Numbered from the stretch's first letter, positions 33,168-44,058 are shown. The stretch: DNA of 64,000 nucleotides from Pelagibius sp965227505 (GCF_965227505.1 NZ_OZ245757.1:1426001-1490000), one strand, 5' to 3'. Made by a program: numbers and translations. Notes: generated by a model not told the origin, from the letters alone.

Positions 33168-33721
33168 ATCTGTTTCTCGCGCAGGCTCTTGCGCAGCGCT
33201 TCGGCGTTGACCGCCGCCGAAACCAGATTGGGATGAATGGCCAGCGCCTGCTCAAAGGCCTCCAGGGCGCGCTGCTCGTCTTCCAGCGCGACGTAGACAA
33301 GGCCGCGGCCCGAGAGGGCGCCGAAGTGGCGGGGTTCCAGTTCCAGGGTACGAACGATGTCGCCCAGAGAAGCGCTGTAGTTGCCCATGAGGTAGTGCAC
33401 CGTGGCGCGCTTGTTCCAGCCTTCGGCGAAGTCGGGCGCAATGGCCACCATCTGATCGAACCTGGACAGCGCCCGGCGATAGTCGCGCCGCGACATGGCT
33501 GCCACGCCGTCTTCCATCAGAGCCCGAACGGCGCCGTCGTCAGACTGCACCCAGATATGCCAGATGGCCCCCTCGATAACCTGCGCCTCGGCAGGGCCCG
33601 GGGCGATGAGAAGCCGGGAAAAGAGATCATGCAGGCGGGCATCCTTCTGATCCGCCGAAACGGCTCCCCCCGCCAGCAGGCTAAACAACACAATAATCGT
33701 CTTCAGACCCAGCGTTCTCAT
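33164..33721 (-). CDS. Periplasmic tetratricopeptide repeat protein
   Basis: 185 residues with a signal peptide (MRTLGLKTIIVLFSLLAGGAVSA). At least three TPR units are visible: GVAAMSRRDYRRALSRFDQMVAIAPDFAEGW, NKRATVHYLMGNYSASLGDIVRTLELEPRHFGAL and GRGLVYVALEDEQRALEAFEQALAIHP. A protein-interaction role in the periplasm is expected; the partner is unknown. Its start lacks a clear ribosome binding site. It is divergent from the DUF2817 gene. Confidence 0.8.
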   Translation of the reverse strand: MRTLGLKTIIVLFSLLAGGAVSADQKDARLHDLFSRLLIAPGPAEAQVIEGAIWHIWVQSDDGAVRALMEDGVAAMSRRDYRRALSRFDQMVAIAPDFAEGWNKRATVHYLMGNYSASLGDIVRTLELEPRHFGALSGRGLVYVALEDEQRALEAFEQALAIHPNLVSAAVNAEALRKSLREKQI

Positions 33722-33806
33722 AGAATAGAGTATGGCCGAAAGAGGCGGCCTGCCAAAGGACTTGGTTGGCCGGCAACCATCACAAATCCATGAAGGGACC
33801 CGCGTG

Positions 33807-34910
33807 ATGACCGTGGCGAGCTATTTTTCGCAGGACTACTTCGAGGCCAGGCGCCGGTTCGCCGAGGCGGGCGAGCGCGCCGGCGCCGTGCTTGCGAGCC
33901 ACCGTCACCCCGGCACCGGCCCCGGCGGCGAGACGCTTTCGACCGATGTCGCCTGGCTGGGCCCGCGCGACGCGGAACGCGTGCTTGTGAGCATCTCCGG
34001 CACCCATGGCGCGGAAGGCTTCTGCGGCTCCGGCGTGCAGATCGGCTGGTTCGAAAGCGGCCTGGCCGGGGAACTGCCCGAAGGGCTGGCCTACATGGCG
34101 ATCCACGCCATCAATCCGCACGGCTTCGCCTGGCTGAGGCGCGTGACCGAGGACAACATCGATCTCAACCGCAACTTCGCCGATTTCTCGGTGCCCCTGC
34201 CGCGCAACAGCGGCTACGAGGAGCTCGCCGAGGCGCTCTGCCCGCCGACCTGGGACGATGCCACGATCACCGCCACCCGCGATGTGCTGGTGGCCTATGT
34301 CGAGGCTCACGGACGCGCCGCCCTGCAGGCTGCCGTCTCCGGCGGCCAGTACAGCCATCCCGACGGCATCTTTTTCGGCGGCCAGAGGCCGACCTGGTCG
34401 CATGAGACCCTCAAGGCGCTGTTTTCCAAGGACCTCGCCAAGGCCCGCCAGATCGCGGTGATCGACTATCACACCGGCCTGGGACCGCGCGGGCACGGCG
34501 AGCGCATCTGCGCGGCCGAGCCGCAGTCCCCGGGCCTGGCCCGGGTGGAGGCCTGGTACGGCGACGACCACACCTGCCCCGCGCTCGGCACGTCATCTTC
34601 GACGGAGATCAGCGGCCATAACGTCATCGGCATGGAAGCCGCCGCACCCCATGCCGAGGTGACGGCCATCGCGCTTGAGTACGGGACCCTTCCGACCGAG
34701 GAGGTCAAGCTTGCGCTCAGGGCCGACAACTGGCTCCACCTCCATGGCGAGGTCGACTCCGCCAAGGGCCGCGCCATCAAAGCCCAGATCCGCGAGGCCT
34801 TCTATCAGGACGCCGACGACTGGAAGCAGATGGTCTGGGACCGCGCGGTGGAAACCCAGCGGCTCGCCCTCGCCGGGCTCACCAGCAAGCAGTCTGAAGC
34901 GGTCGGATAA
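33807..34910 (+). CDS. DUF2817 family, M14-like zinc carboxypeptidase
   Basis: 367 residues. The metal site of M14-type peptidases is recognisable: SISGTHGAEGFCGSG supplies His and Glu, and a third His is in VIDYHTGLGPRGHGE. INPHGFAWLRRVTEDNIDLNRNF is the succinylglutamate-desuccinylase-like substrate loop, and ALEYGT carries the likely catalytic Glu. No signal peptide is present. The substrate is unknown. The ATG at 33807 has GAAGGG upstream. It converges on glcF with a 6-bp gap. Confidence 0.82.
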   Translation: MTVASYFSQDYFEARRRFAEAGERAGAVLASHRHPGTGPGGETLSTDVAWLGPRDAERVLVSISGTHGAEGFCGSGVQIGWFESGLAGELPEGLAYMAIHAINPHGFAWLRRVTEDNIDLNRNFADFSVPLPRNSGYEELAEALCPPTWDDATITATRDVLVAYVEAHGRAALQAAVSGGQYSHPDGIFFGGQRPTWSHETLKALFSKDLAKARQIAVIDYHTGLGPRGHGERICAAEPQSPGLARVEAWYGDDHTCPALGTSSSTEISGHNVIGMEAAAPHAEVTAIALEYGTLPTEEVKLALRADNWLHLHGEVDSAKGRAIKAQIREAFYQDADDWKQMVWDRAVETQRLALAGLTSKQSEAVG

Positions 34911-34916
34911 AGGCTG

Positions 34917-36227
34917 TCAGTTGGCCCGTTCAACCCCGGCACGGTCGAGCGCCGGCGGTTTCGGGCCGCCGGTGGCCCAGTCCAGCAGTTCAACCGTGTG
35001 CACGACCGGGATCGCGGTACCCCCGCCGATCTGGGTCATGCAGCCGATGTTGCCGGTCGCGATAATATCCGGCCGGGTGGACTCGATGTTCCGCACCTTT
35101 CGCTCCTTGAGCTGCGTGGCGATCTCCGGCTGCAGCAGATTGTAGGTGCCGGCGGAGCCGCAGCAGAGATGCCCCTCCGGCACGTCTTTTACAGCGAAGC
35201 CCGCCTTGGTCAGGAGGTCCTTCGGCTGACGCCGGATCTGCTGGCCGTGCTGCATGGAGCAGGCGGAATGATAGGCGACGGTGAGGTCCGCCGCCTCCCG
35301 CGGCGCGATCACCTCGAGGCTGTCCAGGAATTCGGTCACGTCCTTGGTCAGCCCTGCGATGGTGGCGGCCTTGTCCTTCCAATCCGCGTCTTCGCGCAGC
35401 ATGAAGCCGTAGTCCTTTACCGTGGTGCCACAGCCCGAGGCGTTGATGATGACCGCGTCCAGGCCTTCGCCCTCCAGCTCCCGCATCCAGGCGCCGACGT
35501 TGGCCCGGGCGCTTTCCAGGGCCGGCTCCTCCTTGCCCATGTGATGCACCAGCGCGCCGCAACAGCCGGCACCCTTCGCCACCACCACCTCGACCCCCAG
35601 GCGCGTCAGCAGCCGCACCGTCGCCTCGTTGATCTCCGGCGCCAGCACCTTCTGCGCACAGCCGGTCATCAGTGCGACCCGCGCCCGGCGTTTGCCTTCG
35701 GCGGGGAAGACCTGCGGCCGGTCCACCGTGCTGGGCGGGCGCACCTCGGCCGGGGCCATGGCCAGAAGGCCCTTCAGACGCCCGGGCATCAGCGGGGCCA
35801 GCGGCTTGGCAAAAAAGGCGCCGAGCAGCGCAAGGCGAAAGCGAAAAGGGCTTGGCAGCACAAAGGCCAGCAGCCAGCGCAATGCGCGCTCCGGCAAGGG
35901 TCGGCGAAAGGTCTCCTCGATGTATTTCCGGCCGTGATCGACCAGGTGCATGTAGTGCACGCCGGAGGGACAGGTCGTCATGCAGGAAAGGCAGGAGAGG
36001 CAGCGGTCGATGTGCTTTACCACCTTCGCCGAGGCCGGCTTCCCCTTCTCCAGCATGTCCTTAAGCAGGTAAATGCGCCCGCGCGGACTGTCCAGTTCGT
36101 CGCCGAGCAGGGTATAGGTCGGACAGGTCGCGGTGCAGAAGCCGCAGTGCACACAGTTGCGCAGGATCTTTTCGGATTCGGCCGTGTCCGGGTCGGCCAG
36201 CTGGGCGAGAGAGAAATTCGTCTGCAT
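34917..36227 (-). CDS. glcF: Glycolate oxidase iron-sulfur subunit
   Basis: 436 residues. Two 4Fe-4S ferredoxin-type clusters near the N-terminus: NCVHCGFCTATCP and RCLSCLSCMTTCP. Two CCG domains follow, with GCAQKVLAPEINEAT, GAGCCGALVHHMG and GHLCCGSAGTYNLLQPEIA. It passes electrons from the flavin subunits GlcD/GlcE to the membrane quinone pool. It is last of the glcDEF operon, 17 bp after glcE. Confidence 0.95.
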   Translation of the reverse strand: MQTNFSLAQLADPDTAESEKILRNCVHCGFCTATCPTYTLLGDELDSPRGRIYLLKDMLEKGKPASAKVVKHIDRCLSCLSCMTTCPSGVHYMHLVDHGRKYIEETFRRPLPERALRWLLAFVLPSPFRFRLALLGAFFAKPLAPLMPGRLKGLLAMAPAEVRPPSTVDRPQVFPAEGKRRARVALMTGCAQKVLAPEINEATVRLLTRLGVEVVVAKGAGCCGALVHHMGKEEPALESARANVGAWMRELEGEGLDAVIINASGCGTTVKDYGFMLREDADWKDKAATIAGLTKDVTEFLDSLEVIAPREAADLTVAYHSACSMQHGQQIRRQPKDLLTKAGFAVKDVPEGHLCCGSAGTYNLLQPEIATQLKERKVRNIESTRPDIIATGNIGCMTQIGGGTAIPVVHTVELLDWATGGPKPPALDRAGVERAN

Positions 36228-36244
36228 CGGGGTCCCTTTTCGCC

Positions 36245-37459
36245 CTAGAGCCCTGCATACATGCGGCCGGGGTTCAGGATGCGGCGCGGATCGAAGCCTT
36301 CCTTCACACGCGCCTGCAGGGCCGCCATCGCCGGGTCCTGTGGGTGGAAGACGGCCTCTGCGGCGCGCACCTCCGCCGGAGCGCGGATCAGCGTCGCATG
36401 GCCACCGAGCGGCTGAAGCACGTCGCGGACGCGCGCCGCGCCAGCATCGCCATCAGCCGAGAGCGCCAGCCACACCAGCCCGCCGCCCCAATCGTAAAAG
36501 GCCTCGTCTTCGGCGATACCGGCGACCACCTCCGGCCCCAGGCTGGGGGCCACCGAAAGGCGCCACACGGCTCTGTCGTTGTCTGTCCAAAACGGCCGTA
36601 CATCGCGCAGTTCGCGCCAGAGCGTGAGCGAGTTCTGGCTGTGCAGTTCCTCGGTTTCGCCAAGGTCGGCCAGTTCCCGGCGCAGAGCGGCGCAGCGGTA
36701 CTCGACCGATGGGCCAGGCCCCTCAAGCCGCAGCGCGGTGACCGCGCCCCCTGCCCCGGCCACATAGGATACCTGCGAGCCCGCCGCCAGAGCCGCGGGC
36801 AGATGGGCAGCACCGGCGACCTCGTGCGGCGATCCGAGCGCGCGGCTCATGGCCTTCACCGCGGTTGCATCGTCGAGGCCGAGGATCAGCACGGTGTAGG
36901 TCTTCTGCGGCCGCGGCAGCACCTTCAGCGTCACGTCCGTCATCACCGCCAAGGTGCCGTAGGACCCGCAGAGCAGCTTGCAGAGATCATAACCGGTGAC
37001 GTTCTTCACCACCCGGCCGCCGGACTTGAAGATCTCGCCGCGGCCCGAGGCCGACTCGACACCCAGGAAGTGATCGCGCGCCGCGCCGGACTTGATACGC
37101 CGCGGGCCGGAAAGGTTGCAGGCGAGCACGCCGCCGATGGAGCCATTGCCGGTCTCGGTACCGAGCAGCGGCGCAAGGTCCGCCGGCTCGAACGCCATCA
37201 TCTGGTTCTCCGCGTCCAGCGCAGCCTCGATCTCGGCGAGTGGTGTGCCGGCGCGGGCGGAGAGGACGAGTTCCTCCGGCTCGTAGAGCGTGATGCCGCT
37301 CAGCTTTGACAGGTCCAGACTGTGGGCGGCCTGCACCGGGCGGCCCAGACCCCGCTTGCTGCCGCGGCCGAGGATCTCCAACGGCTCCTCTTTGGCGGCG
37401 GCCCAGGCCACGGCCTCGACGACCTGGTCGCGGTTCTCCACGGAGAAAGTCGATCGCAT
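36245..37459 (-). CDS. glcE: Glycolate oxidase FAD-binding subunit
   Basis: 404 residues, an FAD-binding (PCMH-type) protein smaller than GlcD. Features: LEILGRGSKRGLGRPV, TGNGSIGGVLACNLSGPRRIKSGAARDHFLG, VKNVTGYDLCKLLCGSYGTLAVMTDVTLKVLP, and a C-terminal helix FDPRRILNPGRMY. It works with GlcD in oxidising glycolate to glyoxylate. It is encoded 15 bp after glcD and 17 bp before glcF. Confidence 0.95.
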   Translation of the reverse strand: MRSTFSVENRDQVVEAVAWAAAKEEPLEILGRGSKRGLGRPVQAAHSLDLSKLSGITLYEPEELVLSARAGTPLAEIEAALDAENQMMAFEPADLAPLLGTETGNGSIGGVLACNLSGPRRIKSGAARDHFLGVESASGRGEIFKSGGRVVKNVTGYDLCKLLCGSYGTLAVMTDVTLKVLPRPQKTYTVLILGLDDATAVKAMSRALGSPHEVAGAAHLPAALAAGSQVSYVAGAGGAVTALRLEGPGPSVEYRCAALRRELADLGETEELHSQNSLTLWRELRDVRPFWTDNDRAVWRLSVAPSLGPEVVAGIAEDEAFYDWGGGLVWLALSADGDAGAARVRDVLQPLGGHATLIRAPAEVRAAEAVFHPQDPAMAALQARVKEGFDPRRILNPGRMYAGL

Positions 37460-37474
37460 CGCACCCGGCCTTTT

Positions 37475-38962
<1,488 letters not shown>

Positions 38963-39134
38963 GGCATCGCTCTCCCCGGATCCCGCCGTACTGGAGCGGG
39001 ATATTGCGTCCCCAGGGTGCTGCGGTGGCGCGGGTCTTTCTTGCCCTTCGATGCTGCGCCGTCCGGACAGTCACGGTTTGCACCGGGACCGGCCCTGGGT
39101 CGTTCCACAGGCCGCTAACGGGCCAGAGACTGCA

Positions 39135-39153
39135 AAATTGGTATTACCAATTT
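39135..39153. promoter_or_regulatory. GntR-type operator upstream of glcDEF (copy 2, perfect 8+3+8)
   Basis: AAATTGGT and ACCAATTT form perfect 8-bp arms around ATT. The core is shared with the site at 28902 in front of the GntR regulator gene. It is the only AT-rich spot in the 315-bp glcD upstream region, which otherwise holds no gene. Likely binding site of the regulator encoded at 29027. Confidence 0.78.
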
Positions 39154-39277
39154 CTTTGACTATGGCGTGGGGCCGATGGCGGGTCAATGGCCGAGGCCGC
39201 CGAAACGGCAAAAAAGCACCCGGAATCCGCCCGAGCGGGCTGGTTTTCAGACCGCTGAGTGGCCGCGGCCGGCGGCC

Positions 39278-39314
39278 AAAAGCAAGGCCGCGCCCCAAGA
39301 GGGCGCGGCCTTGC
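39278..39314 (-). terminator. Rho-independent terminator of rpmJ
   Basis: Perfect 14-bp stem, GCAAGGCCGCGCCC (39282-39295) with GGGCGCGGCCTTGC (39301-39314) and a 5-base loop. On the minus strand it is followed by TTTT. It lies 58 bp past the rpmJ stop. Confidence 0.85.
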
Positions 39315-39372
39315 TGTCATCGCTGTCTTCCGCGCCGGCGCCCGGGCTACCCGGACGCGGCCGCGGCGGTGT

Positions 39373-39498
39373 TCAGCCCTGGCGGGCCTTGAACCGCGGG
39401 TTCTTCTTGTTGATCACATAAACGCGGCCACGGCGCCGGACGACGCGGCAGCCCTTCTCCCGCAGCTTGGCGGTCTTCAAAGAGTTAACGACCTTCAT
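39373..39498 (-). CDS. rpmJ: 50S ribosomal protein L36, zinc-free (type B) form
   Basis: A 41-residue protein, MKVVNSLKTAKLREKGCRVV then RRRGRVYVINKKNPRFKARQG. Only one Cys remains of the four zinc ligands of type A L36, so this is the C-minus form. It stabilises 23S rRNA folding in the large subunit. The real start is the ATG at 39498; the open frame runs further upstream without homology. A strong terminator follows. Confidence 0.96.
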   Translation of the reverse strand: MKVVNSLKTAKLREKGCRVVRRRGRVYVINKKNPRFKARQG

Positions 39499-39621
39499 TT
39501 CTCTACCCTCGTCTGCCGCCGGGTCCAGTCCCGGGGCGAAAATCGCCGGGACCATAGGCACCGGAACTGGGGCTGTCAAGCGCAGCCGCCCTGGCGCGCC
39601 GCAGGGCCCCAGGCGCCCGTC

Positions 39622-40578
39622 CTACCAGTCGGAGAGCATCTTCTCCCCCTCCTTCTTCAAGGCATGGAATCGGCAGAGGCGCAGGGCGCCGCTTTCGATC
39701 GCCTTGGTCCGGCGGGTCCAGAGATCGACCGCCTCGTTGATGGCATCGGAGGTCGAGCGGTCGAGTTCGCGCCCCCTGAGGCTGGCCAGGAAATCGGCCC
39801 AGGCGGAGGTGATGATCCGGTAGACCTCGTCTGTGATGTCCTCCTTGATCCGGATATCGAGCCTTGCCTCGGTCAGTGTCTGCTCATACTGGCGCTGGGT
39901 CCAGGGGTGGGGGGTGACCGGCTCACCGCTGACCCAGGCCTGGACGTCCTTCTTGGCCGCGTCCTCGGCGACCACATAGTCGGTGAAGAGAATCTGGCCG
40001 CGCGGCTTGATCATGTTGATGATTTCCGCCAGCAAGCGCTTCTTGTCCTCCACGAGATAGAGGGCTTCCTTGGAAAAAACGCAGTCGATCGACGATTCCC
40101 GGAACTCGTAGCGGTCGACGTCGAAGTAGTGGACCGGCGCCTTCTTCGCCATGCCGGCCATGGTCGAGAGCTCCATGCCCGCATCGGCCACCTCGCGGTC
40201 GGCCTCCAGGCCGGTCATCCAGATATCGAAGTGCTCCGAGATCACACGGGTCGCCCCGCCGAGCCCGGCGCCGACCTCAATCACCGTGTAAGCGGGATCG
40301 AGGGCCAGGGGCTTCACAAGCTTCAGGATATAGGCGGCATCGCCCGGCCCGGCCATGCCCTTTCCCCAGATCTCCTGCATGATCTCCAGGCGCTTGGACA
40401 GCCATTCCGGCGATTCGTAGCGCACGGCGTCCTGGGAAAGGTCGCCGGTCTCGAAGGGAATCGCCTGCTTTTCGCGAATCGAAAGGTCGTAGCCTTCCCA
40501 CCACGCCTTCAGCCGCATCCAAAACGGAATGCGGACCTTATTGGGCGTCTGCGGTGCCGCTTTGGCGCTGCCGACCAT
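39622..40578 (-). CDS. Class I SAM-dependent methyltransferase
   Basis: 318 residues. The SAM motif I is VIEVGAGLGGATRVISEHF (about 99-117), motif II/post I is GLEADREVADAG, and motif IV-like SIDCVFSKEALYLVEDKKRLLAEIINMIKPRG resembles phosphoethanolamine and glycine/sarcosine methyltransferases. An unusual basic, Trp-rich N-terminus (FWMRLKAWWEGYD) and a C-terminal helical extension are present. The substrate is unknown. It is encoded upstream of rpmJ on the same strand (123-bp gap), which is probably coincidental. Confidence 0.82.
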   Translation of the reverse strand: MVGSAKAAPQTPNKVRIPFWMRLKAWWEGYDLSIREKQAIPFETGDLSQDAVRYESPEWLSKRLEIMQEIWGKGMAGPGDAAYILKLVKPLALDPAYTVIEVGAGLGGATRVISEHFDIWMTGLEADREVADAGMELSTMAGMAKKAPVHYFDVDRYEFRESSIDCVFSKEALYLVEDKKRLLAEIINMIKPRGQILFTDYVVAEDAAKKDVQAWVSGEPVTPHPWTQRQYEQTLTEARLDIRIKEDITDEVYRIITSAWADFLASLRGRELDRSTSDAINEAVDLWTRRTKAIESGALRLCRFHALKKEGEKMLSDW

Positions 40579-40804
40579 GGGATTCCTCTACTTTTGCGGT
40601 AGCCATCCGGTTGGTTCGACGCGACGACTTCGGCTGGATGGCTGCCATGCTTAACAAGCAATAACGACAAATCCTTTATCCACCCTTAAGCCCAAGGCTT
40701 CGCAGGGTCCCGAGTCTTAACAGGCGAGTCATAGAAGACACCCAACCATGGCGCGCATTTACTGGCACGGGGCGAAGACCCCGGCCAGCGCCAGCGGAGC
40801 AAGA

Positions 40805-40822
40805 GGTCCGCCGCGGCGGACC
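40805..40822 (-). terminator. 18-bp perfect palindrome after the TPP-enzyme gene
   Basis: GGTCCGCCG/CGGCGGACC with no loop, 12 bp past the minus-strand stop at 40834. No T-tract. It could be a terminator stem or a binding site. The remaining 40579-40833 interval shows no convincing gene. Confidence 0.4.
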
Positions 40823-40833
40823 GGGGCAAAGGA

Positions 40834-42477
40834 TCAGCCGCTTGAGCGCGGGGTCAGCGCAGCCGGCGAGACCCGGAGTTCCAGCAGCGCCGGGCGCTGC
40901 GACGTCCGCGCCGCCTCCCGCGCGCGCGCCAGCGCCTCGGGGAACTCGTCATCGCGGCTCACCACCTCACCGTGGCCGCCGTAGGCCGCCGCGAGGGCGG
41001 CAAAGTCCGGGTTGACGATATCCGTGGCCGATGGGCGGCCCGGATAGCTGCGCTCCTGGTGCATCCGGATCGTCCCGTAGAGGCCGTTGTTGGAGACCAA
41101 GACCAGGACTCCGGCCCCGTATTGGGCGGCGGTCCCCAGTTCCTGCATGGTCATCTGGAAGCAGCCATCGCCGGCAAGGCAGATCACGTCCCGCTCCGGG
41201 TACTGCAGCTTGGCCGCCACTGCGGCCGGCAGGCCATAGCCCATCGATCCGGAGGTCGGCGCGAGCTGGCTGCGCCAGACCTTGTAGCGATGGTAGCGAT
41301 GCAGCCAGGCAGAATAGTTGCCGGCCCCGTTGGTGAGAATCGCATCGTCGGGGAGAACGCGGCCCAGATGGGCAATCACCTGCTCCATCTTCAAAGCCCC
41401 AGGCGTCTGCCGGGGCTCTTGCCAGTCCTCGTAGTCTGCGCGAGCCTGCGCAAGCCAGTCTCCCGCCTCCGCGCGAGTCCCTTCCACGGCCTCGGCTAAC
41501 TGCCGAACGAAGACACCCGCAGCGGCCGCCACCGCCCGCTCCGGCCGGTAGACGCGGCCGAGCTCGCTTGGGTCGGGATACACGTGGATCAGCCGCTGGC
41601 GCGGATTGGGGATATCCACCAGGGTGTATCCGCTGGTGGTCATCTCGCCGAGCCGGGCGCCGAGAACCAGCAGCAGGTCCGCCGCCTTGACCCGTTCCGC
41701 CAGCTTGGGGTTGATGCCGATGCCCACATCGCCGACGTAGCAGGGATGCCGGTTGTCGAGGTAGTCCTGACAACGGAAGGCGGCACCGATGGGCAGTGCC
41801 GCAGTCTCGGCAAAGCGTCCCAGCGCCTCGGCCGCGGTCGCCGACCAGCCGGGGCCGCCAACCACTGCCAGCGGACGCTGCGCGCCCTGCAGGGCCTCGA
41901 GAACTGCTTCGACATCGGCCTGGGAAGCGCCACCGCCGGGCAGGCTCGCCGGAAGCGCGTCCGCTGTGACAGCCTGCGCAGAAAGCATGTCCTCCGGCAG
42001 GGCGAGGACGACCGGCCCTGGCCGTCCGGAGGCGGCAACGTGGAAGGCCTGGCTGACGTATTCGGGAATGCGCTCGGTGACCTCGATCTCCGCCACCCAC
42101 TTGGCAAGGGGGGCGAACATGCGGCGGTAGTCCACCTCCTGAAAGGCCTCGCGGTCGCGCTGGTCGCGGGCCACCTGCCCCACGAAGAGCACCATCGGCG
42201 TGGAGTCCTGAAAGGCGATGTGGATGCCGGCGGAGGCATTGGTCGCCCCGGGCCCGCGGGTCACGAAGGCAACGCCGGGCTTGCCGGTCAGCTTGCCGTG
42301 GGCCTCCGCCATCATTGCCGCGCCGCCTTCCTGGCGGCAGACCACGGTCTGGATCTGGCTTTGATGCAGCCCGTCCAATGCCGCAAGAAAGCTTTCGCCG
42401 GGAATGCAGAAGACGCGTTCCACGCCCTGGATACGAAGCTGGTCTACGAGGATCTGGCCACCGTGGCGCGCCGACAT
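40834..42477 (-). CDS. Thiamine pyrophosphate enzyme, acetolactate synthase-like
   Basis: 547 residues. N-terminal TPP domain with the activating Glu in VVCRQEGGAAMMAEAHGKLTGKPG; central domain with GDVGIGINPKLAERV; C-terminal TPP domain with GDGCFQMTMQELGTAAQYG and SNNGLYGTIRMHQE. The family includes acetolactate synthase, benzoylformate decarboxylase and glyoxylate carboligase. No regulatory small subunit is adjacent. The start at 42477 (MSARHGGQILVDQL) is the homologous one; the frame stays open upstream. A glyoxylate carboligase role would fit the glycolate genes, but the motifs visible do not prove it. Confidence 0.85.
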   Translation of the reverse strand: MSARHGGQILVDQLRIQGVERVFCIPGESFLAALDGLHQSQIQTVVCRQEGGAAMMAEAHGKLTGKPGVAFVTRGPGATNASAGIHIAFQDSTPMVLFVGQVARDQRDREAFQEVDYRRMFAPLAKWVAEIEVTERIPEYVSQAFHVAASGRPGPVVLALPEDMLSAQAVTADALPASLPGGGASQADVEAVLEALQGAQRPLAVVGGPGWSATAAEALGRFAETAALPIGAAFRCQDYLDNRHPCYVGDVGIGINPKLAERVKAADLLLVLGARLGEMTTSGYTLVDIPNPRQRLIHVYPDPSELGRVYRPERAVAAAAGVFVRQLAEAVEGTRAEAGDWLAQARADYEDWQEPRQTPGALKMEQVIAHLGRVLPDDAILTNGAGNYSAWLHRYHRYKVWRSQLAPTSGSMGYGLPAAVAAKLQYPERDVICLAGDGCFQMTMQELGTAAQYGAGVLVLVSNNGLYGTIRMHQERSYPGRPSATDIVNPDFAALAAAYGGHGEVVSRDDEFPEALARAREAARTSQRPALLELRVSPAALTPRSSG

Positions 42478-42870
42478 GTCTGGTCTCCGGAGGATCGCGG
42501 ATCGGGCGCGGAGCGCCCCTGCCCTCTGCCCTTGCCACAAGCACCGGGAGACGGCAAGGCTGCAAAGCCCCAAACGCGCACCTGGCAGCCACAACTCCTT
42601 TGATGCGGTGGCCCGGTGACGGAGAAGCAAAGGGCGCGGCGAAGCCCACGACAGCGCGAACCACGGCCTGAGAAAAACCGCCGCCGGGCAAGCGCTGCCA
42701 CGCCTCCCCGTGCAGACCTCGTTGTGGCGGTTCTCACGGAGATCCCGGGGGGCTCCCAGGCTCGATGCGGTGGGGTTTCGCACCGATCCTGGAGAGCCAG
42801 CCTCCGGCGGCCTTCGAGCCTTGCGAAGAACCGCTTCCGATCGCCGATGGTCGGCGGTCGAACCAAGTGG
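42478..42870. other. 393-bp gap without a recognisable gene
   Basis: The interval between the TPP-enzyme start and the serine hydrolase stop is GC-rich. It contains open frames on both strands with no recognisable protein, no clear palindrome and no obvious terminator. Confidence 0.6.
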
Positions 42871-44058
42871 TCAGGCAGCCTCGGCCGCACTCAGCGAAGC
42901 GTAGAAGGCGGTTTCGAGTTCCAGATAGCCCGTGAAGGAGACCGGGTCTCCGAACGGCAGGATCTGCGTTGCCCAGAAGCCGCCGAAGCCATTCCGGCGG
43001 TCGATCCAATAGAACAGATTGGCAAGACCGGCCCAACCGATTGCTCCGGCGGGCCGGCCCGTCGGCGCCTGCTCATCATTCACCATGAAACTAAATGACC
43101 ATGACTTTGAAAGACCGGGGAAGAATTCCGCATCGTTCGACAACGACGGGATCACGCCCTTGAAGGGTGTGATCTTGCGATCACCCAGGTGGTTCTGCAC
43201 GGCCATTTGGACCGTGTCCGCTTTAAGCACACGGCCGTTTTCACCAGCGCCGTCGTTCAACCACATGCGGATAAAGCGCATGTAATCGCCGACAGTGCCA
43301 TAAAGACCGTGGCCGCCCATGTGGACTTCGGGCTTGTCCGGCAGTTCGAAGTCCATCGGCGTCAGGCTGCCGTCTTCTCCGCGCGCGTGCATTCCGGCGA
43401 GGTTTTGCCGAAGCCTATCATTCAGTTCGAATGTCGTGTTCGTCATCCCAAGCGGTTCGAAAATCCGCGACTGGAAGACTTCGCCGAGACGCCGATTGGT
43501 GATTCCCTCAACGACCTGCCCGCACCAGTCGATGTTCGTGCCATACTCCCAGCTCTCGTCGGGATCGAAGAGGAGCGGCGTCATCAGCGCCGCCTTCGAT
43601 GCGGTGATAACGCTGGGTTGGCCCTGCTCCTGGGCCAGGCGGTTATAGGTCTCACTGAAGAAATCGTAACCGAAACCCGCGGTGTGCAGCATCAGCATCC
43701 GCGTTGTGATGTCGCGCTTGGGCGCACGCAGCCTTGGCTCACCATTTGCCTCAAAGCCCTCGATCACCTGAAGCTTTCCGATATCAGGTGCGTAGGTCTT
43801 TGCCGGCGCATCGAGGTCGAGTTTACCCTCTTCGACCAGCTGCAGCACTGCCGTGCCGGTGATTGCCTTGGTGGTCGAGAAGATGGCGAAGACGTCGTCG
43901 GTGGTCATCGCCGTTTCCCCGTCGATGCGGCGCAGGCCCGCCGCACCCTCGTAGATGTTCCTTTGGCGATCTGTGACCATTGCAACGACGCCGGGAACAC
44001 GTGGATCGGAGGTGACAACACCGTTCAGGATGGCGTCCGCATTGAATTCATGGCTCAT
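42871..44058 (-). CDS. Beta-lactamase-family serine hydrolase / esterase
   Basis: 395 residues of the class C beta-lactamase/esterase EstB family. The nucleophile motif SxxK is S61-T-T-K64, and the Tyr motif is Y171-G-T (WEYGTN); a late HMGGHGLYGT segment stands near the KTG-like wall. There is no signal peptide, so an intracellular esterase is more likely than a beta-lactamase. It follows a Baeyer-Villiger monooxygenase gene by 93 bp. In known ketone pathways such an esterase opens the ester or lactone made by the monooxygenase. Confidence 0.85.
   Translation of the reverse strand: MSHEFNADAILNGVVTSDPRVPGVVAMVTDRQRNIYEGAAGLRRIDGETAMTTDDVFAIFSTTKAITGTAVLQLVEEGKLDLDAPAKTYAPDIGKLQVIEGFEANGEPRLRAPKRDITTRMLMLHTAGFGYDFFSETYNRLAQEQGQPSVITASKAALMTPLLFDPDESWEYGTNIDWCGQVVEGITNRRLGEVFQSRIFEPLGMTNTTFELNDRLRQNLAGMHARGEDGSLTPMDFELPDKPEVHMGGHGLYGTVGDYMRFIRMWLNDGAGENGRVLKADTVQMAVQNHLGDRKITPFKGVIPSLSNDAEFFPGLSKSWSFSFMVNDEQAPTGRPAGAIGWAGLANLFYWIDRRNGFGGFWATQILPFGDPVSFTGYLELETAFYASLSAAEAA

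Noticed and set aside
39259..40602. Long plus-strand frame (447 codons) over rpmJ and the methyltransferase
   Set aside because: It runs antisense across two recognised genes and a terminator hairpin, with no homology.
40748..40984. Short plus-strand frame (78 codons) with an ATG after the methyltransferase
   Set aside because: It overlaps the 3' end of the TPP-enzyme gene by about 150 bp and has no recognisable protein features.
42871..44058. Antibiotic-resistance beta-lactamase
   Set aside because: SxxK and Tyr motifs exist but there is no export signal, and the gene follows a monooxygenase, which fits an esterase.
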